Assembly: GCA_016190145.1 (NCBI GenBank)
Contig: JACPRD010000211.1
Coordinates: 1 to 62,944 of the forward strand
From: Planctomycetota bacterium
Lineage (GTDB): Bacteria; Planctomycetota; MHYJ01; WSZJ01
Direction of reading: 5' to 3'
Length of the DNA stretch: 62,944 nucleotides
Of the stretch, positions 54,715-61,751 are shown in pieces; the first letter of the stretch is position 1; each line of letters starts with the position of its first letter. Below the pieces are notes generated by a model that made no database searches, was not told where the DNA came from, and worked only from the letters and a program-made list of their open reading frames with translations. The position numbers and the translations under genes are program-made.

Positions 54715-54862
54715 CAATCCGCGCCGCCTCCGGCCGGCGCTGATCTCGGTCCTCGCAGCCGTGGCCGCCATCGCCGCGTTTCTCCTGCTGATCTGGGGGA
54801 TCGGCCACGGGCGCGAAACGGTCCGGTCGGCCCGATCGTGGGAAGGAAGCGGGCGGCGATGA
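54698..54862 (+). CDS. Small single-helix membrane protein
   Basis: 54 aa. Its start overlaps the end of the FPR gene by 17 bp, with AAGGAAACCTCC upstream. One transmembrane helix spans about residues 15-36 (ALISVLAAVAAIAAFLLLIWG), flanked by basic residues. No family is recognised. Close coupling suggests that it may anchor or accompany the reductase. Confidence 0.55.
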   Translation: MSNATDNPRRLRPALISVLAAVAAIAAFLLLIWGIGHGRETVRSARSWEGSGRR

Positions 54863-54953
54863 CGTTTGGGCTGCAACGGTGTAAGGTCCAGCTGCCGGGA
54901 CGGCCGCCGGGTCGGGAACCGGCCTGCAATTTCAGATTTCCGGAGAGAAGAGG

Positions 54954-55553
54954 ATGACAGGGGAATCGACGCAAACAGTTCCCGCACCTGACCCCGAGGC
55001 CTGGCTGGAGAAGTATGGGGACGTTCTCTACGCCTTCGCCCTCGCCCGGGTACGCCGGCACGAGGTCGCCGAGGACGTCGTGCAGGAAACGCTGCTTGCG
55101 GCCTTGAGCGCCCGGGAGGTCTTTCGAAATGAGGCTGCCGAGCGAACCTGGCTCGTCGGGATTCTGAAACACAAGATCTACGACCACTTCAGGCGGCAAT
55201 TCCGGGACCCGGGGCCGCCCTTGACGGAAGAGGCGCTCGAAGGCGCCCTGTTCGATGGCGCGGGCGCCTGGAAACGGCCGCCGGAGACCTGGGGGATCGA
55301 TCCGCGCGCGCTTGCGGAGAAAGACGAATTCTGGAAGGCCTTCCATGGCTGCCTGGACGGACTGCCTTCGCGTTCGAGGCTGGCCTTTGCGGCCCAGGTG
55401 ATCGACGAAGAGGACTCGGCGAAGATCTGTCGAGACCTGCAGGTCAGCCCGGCCAATCTCTGGGTGATCCTGCACCGCGCCCGGCTCCTCCTCAGGGCCT
55501 GCCTGGAGCAGAGCTGGTTTGGAGGATCGGCGGGTGGAGGCGAGCCATGTTGA
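54954..55553 (+). CDS. ECF-type RNA polymerase sigma factor, second copy
   Basis: 199 aa. Region 2 is at DVLYAFALARVRRHEVAEDVVQET and RTWLVGILKHKIYDHFRR. A linker with GIDPRALAEKDEFWKAFHGC, typical of one ECF subgroup, precedes region 4 (LPSRSRLAFAAQVIDEED, then QVSPANLWVILHRARLLLR). It overlaps a zf-HC2 gene. TGTAAGGT lies about 70 bp upstream but no matching -10/-35 partner is evident. The regulon is unknown. Confidence 0.9.
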   Translation: MTGESTQTVPAPDPEAWLEKYGDVLYAFALARVRRHEVAEDVVQETLLAALSAREVFRNEAAERTWLVGILKHKIYDHFRRQFRDPGPPLTEEALEGALFDGAGAWKRPPETWGIDPRALAEKDEFWKAFHGCLDGLPSRSRLAFAAQVIDEEDSAKICRDLQVSPANLWVILHRARLLLRACLEQSWFGGSAGGGEPC

Positions 55554-55840
55554 GCTGCAAGCAGACTGCCGAGTTGATCTCGCGTGGAGTTGACGGGCGG
55601 CTTTCCTTCTGGGTCCGGATGAGCCTGCGGCTTCACCTGGCGATGTGCCGCGGGTGCGCCGCGTACCGCGCGCAGATCGAGGGCTTGCACGCGGCACTCA
55701 GGCTGCGCTTCGGCCCCACCGGCCGGACACCCGGCAAGATGCCGGAGGAAACCCGGAGGAAGATCCGGGAAGCGTTGCGCCGTTCCGGGAAGGGAGAGGG
55801 GGAGAGTCGACCGGTCCCGGGCGACCCGGATTCTCCGTAA
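55547..55840 (+). CDS. Soluble zf-HC2 anti-sigma factor
   Basis: 97 aa. C4 and H30-x3-C34-x2-C37 (HLAMCRGC) form the zinc site of anti-sigma domains. Unlike the copy at 7037 there is no transmembrane segment; the remaining 60 residues are charged and helical. It overlaps the ECF sigma gene by 7 bp, so it probably controls that factor from the cytoplasm. Confidence 0.85.
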   Translation: MLSCKQTAELISRGVDGRLSFWVRMSLRLHLAMCRGCAAYRAQIEGLHAALRLRFGPTGRTPGKMPEETRRKIREALRRSGKGEGESRPVPGDPDSP

Positions 55841-55875
55841 GTTTGCGCCGGCGGGCCCGCCCAGGTCGACTTCCG

Positions 55876-56109
55876 GGCCGGGACCGTATCCTGGGCGCGA
55901 CTCTCGATTCCCGCCACGCGGGCGAGACGATTTCCGAAGTCTCGGTCGCCATGGCGGCAGGCGCAGGGATGGCGACCCTCTCCTCCGTCGTGCACCCCTA
56001 CCCGACCCAGGTGGAGATCCTGCGTCGCGCCGGGGACCAATGGAGCCGGCGCCGACTCACGCCTCGCTTGAAGTCCTTCTTGAGCTGGTTCTTCTCGTGG
56101 CGCAGGTGA
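55876..56109 (+). pseudogene. 3' relic of a MerA-like oxidoreductase gene
   Basis: An in-frame stretch of 77 codons matches the last 77 residues of the MerA-like protein at 38353-39912 without a gap: GRDRILGATL, SRHAGE, HPYPTQ, RRAGD, LTPR and the ending SWRR are shared. By my count about 51 of 77 residues are identical. No start codon or N-terminal part remains; it begins 35 bp after the zf-HC2 stop. The divergence argues against a recent duplication and for the remnant of an older second copy. Confidence 0.82.
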
Positions 56110-56137
56110 TCCCGGAAGCATGTCGCGAGATCGAGGG

Positions 56138-56167
56138 TTGTTTCCGAGGCCTCCCTTCTCGTAAGAT
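56138..56167 (+). promoter_or_regulatory. Candidate sigma-70 promoter
   Basis: TTGTTT (56138-56143) and TAAGAT (56162-56167) are 18 bp apart, about 40 bp before the ATG of the small His-rich lipoprotein gene, which has GGAGG seven bases upstream. A reasonable match for a weak vegetative promoter. Confidence 0.5.
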
Positions 56168-56206
56168 ATTTCCTTCTCAGGGGCGCGCCACGTCTCGGAG
56201 GCCTGC

Positions 56207-56455
56207 ATGCGTCGTCTGATCCTCGCCCTCGTCGTCGTCGCCGGCCCGCTCGTCGCGGGATGCCGGTATCACCACCACGGTCACGTGGGCGGACCCGTCG
56301 TCATCGTGGGCCACATCCACGGCGCCGGCTGCGGCCACGTCTACAGCGGCGGCTACTGGTACGAACCGGCCCCCGTCGTCGTCGTCCGCCCCCCGGCCCC
56401 GCGCCCCTTCCATCACGGCCCTCGAATCCCCTTCCCCGGCCGCCACTGGCGATAA
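56207..56455 (+). CDS. Small His-rich lipoprotein
   Basis: 82 aa. A lipoprotein signal ends at LVAGC (C19). The mature part is only about 63 residues and rich in His, Gly and Pro (RYHHHGHVGG, GHIHGAGCGHVY, RPFHHGPRIP). The histidines could bind metal ions such as Ni, Cu or Zn, but that is inference. No family recognised. Followed eight bases later by another tiny lipoprotein. Confidence 0.65.
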   Translation: MRRLILALVVVAGPLVAGCRYHHHGHVGGPVVIVGHIHGAGCGHVYSGGYWYEPAPVVVVRPPAPRPFHHGPRIPFPGRHWR

Positions 56456-56463
56456 GGAATCGC

Positions 56464-56760
56464 ATGAAACGCCTCGCCCTCGCCCTCGCGCTCGGCGCCG
56501 CGCCGCTTCTTTCGGCCTGCGGCTCGAGCTACGACGCCTACAGGTCGGACGGCGTGGTCTACATCCCCGACGAGGGCGACGCCTCGACCGCCGCCGAGCC
56601 CGCTTCCGGCCCGCGCCGCACGCGCCCCGGCGCCTCGGTCGTCTACGCCTCGGACTACCAGGGCGGGACGGGCCCCGGTTCCTACGGCGGCACGTCGCGC
56701 ACCATCGTGCGCGAGACGGAGGGCGGCCTCATCATCGAGGGTGACCGGAGCCGCCGATAG
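56464..56760 (+). CDS. Small lipoprotein of unknown function
   Basis: 98 aa. The signal ends at LLSAC (C19). The mature part is Gly/Ser/Asp rich and of low complexity (DEGDASTAAEPASGPRRTRP; YQGGTGPGSYGGTSR), without recognisable domains. It follows the His-rich lipoprotein and precedes a long hairpin. Confidence 0.6.
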   Translation: MKRLALALALGAAPLLSACGSSYDAYRSDGVVYIPDEGDASTAAEPASGPRRTRPGASVVYASDYQGGTGPGSYGGTSRTIVRETEGGLIIEGDRSRR

Positions 56761-56797
56761 CCAGGACGCGGGAATCCTGCTTCGGAGCCTCGGCCGG

Positions 56798-56916
56798 CGA
56801 CCGCAGGTTCGTTCTTCGTGACTCGTTTCTCGTTCCCGCCCGAAGTGCGCATCAACGCCGGCGCGCGGCGAACGAGTAACGAGAAACGAGTAACGAGGAA
56901 CGAAACCGCCGGTCGC
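56798..56916. terminator. Long hairpin between convergent genes (hairpin E)
   Basis: The left arm 56798-56835 and right arm 56879-56916 pair over about 37 positions (core ACTCGTTTCTCGTT), around a loop of about 43 bases. The arms are built of CTCGTT/AACGAG words. It lies between a rightward lipoprotein gene and the leftward TSUP gene, so a bidirectional terminator role is possible. Confidence 0.7.
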
Positions 56917-56952
56917 GGGATTGCCCGCAGGATTCGCCGCGGCCCCCTTTCG

Positions 56953-57765
56953 TTATCGCCCCGCCGCCACAAACCACAGCATCCTCGCCGCCACCGCCGC
57001 CGCCGCACCGAGGAAAACCCACCTCACGAACCGCGCGCCTTTCGTGATCGCCAGCGACGCCCCCAGCCAGCTCCCCGCCGCGTTCGCCAGCCCCATCGGG
57101 ATCGCGATCGGCCAGACCACCAGACCCTTGGCGATGAACGTGGCGAGCGAGGCGACGTTGCTCGCGAAGTTCATCGCCTTGGCGTTCCCGGTGCCGGTGA
57201 CGAAGTCGAACTTGAGGAAGCGGACCATCACGAAGACGAGGAAGGAGCCTGTGCCCGGGCCGAAGAAGCCGTCGTAGAAGCCGATGGCGATCCCCGCGGC
57301 GACGGTGATGGCGAGGTTGCGCGGCGTCGGGCCGGCCCAGGCGCTCTCCCCGCCCATCCTGGGCTTGAAGAACATGTAGAGCGCCATCGCGATGAGCAGG
57401 AGCCCGAAGACGGTCTTGGCGAGCTTCTCGTCCACTTTCCCGAGGTGTACGAGCGCAAGCGCGCCGAGGACCGCTCCCGCCGCCGCGCACGCACCGCCGA
57501 GCAGCGCCACTCCCCGGTCCATCTTTCCCTTCGCGAGAAAGCTGACCGTCGCGGTGCTCGAACCGCTGGTGCCCACCAGCTTGTTGGTGCCGCCGATCTG
57601 CGGGATCGAAATCCCGAAGGTCGCGATCGCCGGCATCGTCAGGATCCCGCCGCCGCCCGCCATGGCGTCGATCATCCCCGCGACGAACGAGACCCCGGTG
57701 CAGACGCCGATGTGGAGCGGACTCAGGTCGTTCACGAGGGCCCCGCGGAAACCCCAGCTTCCCAT
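56953..57765 (-). CDS. TSUP (TauE/SafE) family sulfite/organosulfur exporter-like protein
   Basis: 270 aa with about eight transmembrane helices. Each half begins with the family-type segment: FVAGMIDAMAGGGGILTMPA and IAIGFYDGFFGPGTGSFLVF (GGG and GPGTG). NKLVGTSGSSTATVSFLAKG is another family block. Members move sulfite, sulfonates or sulfoacetate across the inner membrane. It stands alone between two hairpin or repeat regions; no sulfur genes are next to it. Confidence 0.9.
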   Translation of the reverse strand: MGSWGFRGALVNDLSPLHIGVCTGVSFVAGMIDAMAGGGGILTMPAIATFGISIPQIGGTNKLVGTSGSSTATVSFLAKGKMDRGVALLGGACAAAGAVLGALALVHLGKVDEKLAKTVFGLLLIAMALYMFFKPRMGGESAWAGPTPRNLAITVAAGIAIGFYDGFFGPGTGSFLVFVMVRFLKFDFVTGTGNAKAMNFASNVASLATFIAKGLVVWPIAIPMGLANAAGSWLGASLAITKGARFVRWVFLGAAAAVAARMLWFVAAGR

Positions 57766-57808
57766 CCCGGTCGACGCCCTGGATCCTCCCGCATCGACCG
57801 TCCCTTGT

Positions 57809-57880
57809 CTCTTGAAGTTCTCTTCTTGAAGTTACTTGCTCTTTGAAATTGACCCCTTTGAAGTTGCCCTTCCCTTCCCC
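57809..57880. repeat. Degenerate CTTTGAAGTT word repeats
   Basis: CTTGAAGTT occurs at 57811-57819 and 57825-57833, CTTTGAAATT at 57841-57850 and CTTTGAAGTT at 57856-57865. The same words recur at 61592-61622. No second arm is visible here. The spacer separates two leftward genes. Confidence 0.6.
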
Positions 57881-57883
57881 CCC

Positions 57884-58831
57884 TCAAGGCACCGGCCACC
57901 TCAGCACATACGCCTTCCACTCCTCCTCCAGCACCCCGAGGTCGATCCCCCGGAACGCCGCGTCCACCGCTTCCACGTCTTTCCCCGTCCTCAGGAACAC
58001 CTCGAGCAGCCGGTCCGCGACGGCCAGGTGCAGCGGGTTGCCCGAGTGCCTGAGAAAATGCACCAGCGCCCAGCCCTCCGGGTAGCAGACCATGGGCCGG
58101 TCGTAGTAGTCGTCCCTCGACAGCCGCACGAAATCCGCGAGAGGCACGTGCCGGCCCGCGCGGATCGCCTCCTGGAGGGCCTCGACCCAGTCGGTGTGGA
58201 GACGCCCCAGGTCGAAGCCTTCCCGTGCCGGCTTCGCCTGTCCGAAGTAGTCGCCCATCCCCTCGTCGAACCACGTGGGGAACTCGCCGTCCGTGTCGAC
58301 CGCCCAGTGCAGGTACTGGTGCCACGCCTCGTGGTAGAGCGCCGCGTCGACCTTCTCTTGCGGCATCGCCACCCGGACGATCCGCGTGGCCTTCGCGCCC
58401 GACGACCCCGGGCGCGCCGGAACGTCGACCTCCATCGTGAAGTTCTCGAATCGCGTCGCGACCAGCTCCAGGTGGCTCTCGTCGTAGAAACCGCCGCTTC
58501 CTTCCTCCCCCCCGTAGTCGAGATAGTCCTGGTAGGAGCGGAAGAACTTCACGGGGAAGCGTGGGAGCTCGCGGTCTGAGGGGAGGAATTCGCGGTAGAG
58601 CGCGAGGATTTTCTCGAGCTTCCGCCCGAGGCGCGCGGCGGCCGCCGGGCTTGCGTCGGTCTGGACCTGGTAGTGCTCCGTCTCATGAAGGGTCCACCCC
58701 TCCGGGAGCTGGGTCGCGACGACGAGTCCGCGGCGCGGCCCGCCGGCGCAGCCGGCGAGGAGGAGGACGCATGCGAGGGCGAAACCGCGGAACACGGCGA
58801 CCAGAGTAACGTCCGCGGGGCGCGCGATCAA
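57884..58831 (-). CDS. Lipoprotein with HExxH metallopeptidase-like domain (DUF1570-like)
   Basis: 315 aa from a TTG at 58831; a GTG at 58795 would give a shorter, classical lipoprotein signal (FRGFALACVLLLAGC) and may be the real start. The body has a zinc-peptidase HExxH in ALYHEAWHQYLHWAV (about residues 165-180) with a downstream glutamate (WFDEGMGDYF), the gluzincin arrangement. It resembles DUF1570 proteins, which are frequent in Planctomycetes. Substrate unknown. It probably acts outside the cytoplasm. Confidence 0.75.
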   Translation of the reverse strand: MIARPADVTLVAVFRGFALACVLLLAGCAGGPRRGLVVATQLPEGWTLHETEHYQVQTDASPAAAARLGRKLEKILALYREFLPSDRELPRFPVKFFRSYQDYLDYGGEEGSGGFYDESHLELVATRFENFTMEVDVPARPGSSGAKATRIVRVAMPQEKVDAALYHEAWHQYLHWAVDTDGEFPTWFDEGMGDYFGQAKPAREGFDLGRLHTDWVEALQEAIRAGRHVPLADFVRLSRDDYYDRPMVCYPEGWALVHFLRHSGNPLHLAVADRLLEVFLRTGKDVEAVDAAFRGIDLGVLEEEWKAYVLRWPVP

Positions 58832-59005
58832 TGCGCTCTACAGGAGAACCACGTTCCGGGCGCGCCGGAGAAGTTCCCGCAGGATCCGCCTCAGCCGCAT
58901 CGCTCGCTCCCTCTTCCCTCACGCTCCTTTTCGGCAGTTCTCCGGGGGGAAATTCACCCCGAATATTCCTTGCCCGCGGGGCCGAAATCCCGCCGAATGC
59001 GCGGC

Positions 59006-59587
59006 ATGAAAACCGCCCTGCGCAAGCCCCCCGTCCTGAAAGGCAGGCTCGTGACGCTGCGCGCGCTCGATCCCGGCGCGGACGCGGCGGAGTGGCATGC
59101 GGAGATGCGGGATCCGGATCTCTGGAGATGGACGGACGACCGGCAGCCGCTCTCGGTCGCGGACACGCGGAAGCAGCTTCAGGCCTGGGCGGACAATCCG
59201 GACCTCGTGGTCTGGGCGATCGTGGACAACGCCTCGAACCGGATGGTCGGGACCGTGCGCGTTCAGCCGAGGAAGGACGGGGACCGGGTCATCATCGCGG
59301 ACCAGACGAACCAGATCGCCCGCAGCGTGTGGCGCAAGGGGCATCACAAGGAGGCCTGCCAGCTGGTCTTCGACTGGGCGTTCAAGACGGCGGAGGCGGA
59401 GGAGATCCGGACGAAAGCCTGGGCGCCCAACGACAACGCCTGGCGGTCGATGGAGGCGCTGGGGTTCAAGCGGCTGAGGGAAGCGCACTACATGAACGAG
59501 TCGGTGGGAGTGCCGATGCCGATGAGGATGTACGTGCTGACGAAGAAGGCGTGGATGGAGGAGAAGAAGGCGACCTACAAGCGCTGA
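59006..59587 (+). CDS. GNAT-family N-acetyltransferase
   Basis: 193 aa. It begins LKGRLVTLRALDPGADAAEW as in RimJ/RimL-type acetyltransferases; WAIVDNASNRMVGTVRV is the central strand pair and APNDNAWRSMEALGFKRL the C-terminal acetyl-CoA segment. The usual Q/RxxGxG loop is degenerate (SVWRKGHHKEA), so substrate and activity are uncertain. An ATG at 58997 would add three residues. Confidence 0.82.
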   Translation: MKTALRKPPVLKGRLVTLRALDPGADAAEWHAEMRDPDLWRWTDDRQPLSVADTRKQLQAWADNPDLVVWAIVDNASNRMVGTVRVQPRKDGDRVIIADQTNQIARSVWRKGHHKEACQLVFDWAFKTAEAEEIRTKAWAPNDNAWRSMEALGFKRLREAHYMNESVGVPMPMRMYVLTKKAWMEEKKATYKR

Positions 59588-59591
59588 TCCG

Positions 59592-59685
59592 CGCCCCTTT
59601 GCCTTTACCTTTCCCTGTCGTTGGTCACGCGAAAGGCAGGAAAGGTAAAGGGGAAGGTAAAGGCAAAGGGCGGGCCTTCGGCCCG
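59592..59685. terminator. Long hairpin F plus short GC hairpin
   Basis: The arms CCCTTTGCCTTTACCTT (from 59595) and AAGGTAAAGGCAAAGGG (to 59670) pair almost perfectly around a 35-base loop, followed directly by CGGGCC-TTC-GGCCCG (59671-59685). It begins five bases after the acetyltransferase stop and probably terminates that transcript. Confidence 0.7.
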
Positions 59686-59764
59686 GACGGCATCTCTTCC
59701 GCGAAATCCTGTATAACGGTGTCTCGCCCGCCCGGTGCCGGGCCGCTTCGGAATCTCATCCCCC

Positions 59765-61573
59765 ATGAGCGACGAGTCGCTTTCGGACCCCACCCTCCTC
59801 CTCTGCCCGGACTGCGGGAATCCGCTTCAGACCGGTCCTCAGCCCCACAAGTGCGAGAAGCCGACGGTCACGCATCCGACGGCGATCCTGGCGGACACGG
59901 GGGACGCGCCGGCGCACGGGGGGACGCTCAAGCCGGGGGAGGAACTGTGCGAGGGGCGCTACCGGATCGTGAGGCTGCTCGGGCGGGGGGCGATGGGGGA
60001 GGTCTATCTTGCCGGGGACACGGCCTCGACGCTGGGCGCGCCGGTCGTGCTCAAGCTGATCCATCCCCGCTGGCTGGGGGAGGAGGCGTACGTGCAGCGG
60101 TTCCGGCGCGAGGCGGAGGCGGCGCGGCTGCTGAAGCACGACGCGATCGTGCGCGTGAACTACCTGGCGCAGGACAAGGCGCGGGACTTCCTCGTGATGG
60201 AAATGGAGTACGCGGGGGATCGGACGCTCAAGGACCTGCTGCGGGTGCGGGAGGAGAAGCGGCTTCCGGCGCCCGAGGCGCTGGAGATCGCGCGGCAGGT
60301 GCTGGCGGGGCTCGCGCACGCCCACGGAAAGGGTGTGGTGCACCGCGACATCAAGCCCTCGAACCTCATCATGGCGCCCGACGGGTCGGTGCGGATCGCG
60401 GACTTCGGGCTGGCGAAGCTGACGGAGCGGGTCGCGCTCGATGCGACGCTCACGGGGAGCCGCGGGCCGATGGGGACGCCGAACTACTGGTCGCCGGAGC
60501 AGCAGCGCGACGCGAAGCACGTGGATGCCCGGTCGGACCTGTACTCGACGGGCGTCGTGCTCTACGAGATGCTGACCGGGCAGATCCCGAACGTGGATTT
60601 CCAGACGCCGCTCCGGCGGGCGGGAGTGGCGGAAGCCCTGGACGCGGTGATCCTGACCGCGCTCCGGCACGAACCCGAAGACCGCTACGCCTCGGCGGGG
60701 GCATTCCTGAAGGCGCTGGAGTCGCTCCGGGGAAGCGCTGCCGTCGCGACCGTGCGGGCGACCCCGGCCCGCGGGACGCCGGTCCGGAAGTCGGACGCGA
60801 AGCCGCGCGATGCGATCCGGGTGTCGCCGGACTTGCCGGGAGCGTTCCGCACGATCGGTGAGGGGGTGGCGGCGGCCGCGGACGGCGGGACGGTGCTGGT
60901 CGGGCCCGGCACTTACGAAGAGACGCTGGTGGTGACGCGGCCGGTCGTGGTGGAGGCGGACGGTCCGGCGGGAACCGTGCTGGTGCAGAGCGCGGGGCCG
61001 GTCTGCGTGTCGCTCGAGGGCGGGGCGACGCTGCGCGGGCTGGCGATCCGGAACCTCGCCGGGAAGGAGACGACGCAGTGCGGCGCGGTGGCTCTTCGCG
61101 GCGGCGCGTGCCGCCTCGAGCGCTGCGACATCGCCGCGCAGCAGGGGGTGGGAGTCCTGGTGCTGGAGGGGGGGGGAAAGCCCGTGCTCTGGAAGTGCAG
61201 GATCCACACGACGAAGCTGTTCGGCGTCTATTTCGGTGCGCAGGGTGGCGGCACGATGGAGGGTTGCGAAGTGTACCGGACGGGCTCGACGGGAATCATG
61301 GTGGGCTCGAAGCACGTCCGGCTTCGCGGGTGCAGGATTCACGACACGCTGGCCGGCGCCGGGATCGAACTGGACCACCACGGGGCGACGACGCTCGAGG
61401 CGTGCGAGATCCGGAAATGCGCGGGGAGCGGGCTGGCGATCCGGCGTGGGAGCGCGGGGCGGCTGGTGGACTCGATCGTGCACGAGAACGCGCCGCCCCA
61501 GGTGGCGACGGAGGAGGGTGCGAAGCTGGTGCTCGAGCGGAGTCACGTCGAGGAGCCGCGGCGGAGATTCTGA
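59765..61573 (+). CDS. Ser/Thr protein kinase fused to a right-handed beta-helix
   Basis: 602 aa. Residues 14-30 form a zinc-ribbon (CPDCGNPLQTGPQPHKC). The Hanks-type kinase domain (65-335) has GRGAMGEVYLAG (P-loop), K97, HRDIKPSN (193-200) and DFGLAK (213-218), and so should be active. Residues 365-600 are a parallel beta-helix (NosD/pectate-lyase type) with repeated short strands (GPGTYEETLVVTRPVVVEA; VALRGGACRLERCDIAAQ). No transmembrane helix is seen, so the beta-helix would be cytoplasmic and may recruit substrates. The combination is reminiscent of planctomycete kinases. Confidence 0.88.
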   Translation: MSDESLSDPTLLLCPDCGNPLQTGPQPHKCEKPTVTHPTAILADTGDAPAHGGTLKPGEELCEGRYRIVRLLGRGAMGEVYLAGDTASTLGAPVVLKLIHPRWLGEEAYVQRFRREAEAARLLKHDAIVRVNYLAQDKARDFLVMEMEYAGDRTLKDLLRVREEKRLPAPEALEIARQVLAGLAHAHGKGVVHRDIKPSNLIMAPDGSVRIADFGLAKLTERVALDATLTGSRGPMGTPNYWSPEQQRDAKHVDARSDLYSTGVVLYEMLTGQIPNVDFQTPLRRAGVAEALDAVILTALRHEPEDRYASAGAFLKALESLRGSAAVATVRATPARGTPVRKSDAKPRDAIRVSPDLPGAFRTIGEGVAAAADGGTVLVGPGTYEETLVVTRPVVVEADGPAGTVLVQSAGPVCVSLEGGATLRGLAIRNLAGKETTQCGAVALRGGACRLERCDIAAQQGVGVLVLEGGGKPVLWKCRIHTTKLFGVYFGAQGGGTMEGCEVYRTGSTGIMVGSKHVRLRGCRIHDTLAGAGIELDHHGATTLEACEIRKCAGSGLAIRRGSAGRLVDSIVHENAPPQVATEEGAKLVLERSHVEEPRRRF

Positions 61574-61591
61574 GAGTCACTCATGCTCGTC

Positions 61592-61625
61592 GTTTGAAAT
61601 TGCTCTTTTCTCTTTGAAGTTGTCC
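61592..61625. repeat. TTTGAAATTG / CTTTGAAGTTG word repeats
   Basis: GTTTGAAATTG (61592-61602) and CTTTGAAGTTG (61612-61622) repeat words seen at 57809-57880. It lies in the spacer after the kinase; the rest of 61626-61751 is T-rich and holds no gene. Confidence 0.55.
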
Positions 61626-61751
61626 TTCGATCCTGCCCGCCCCCCAAACATTCCGTTTTTCCTCTCGTTTATCTACTGATCCAGCGGCGACTTACCACTT
61701 TGTACTGTGCCGGTTCGCCGGATAGACTGTCGGTCCTTCCAGAGGGGCCTC

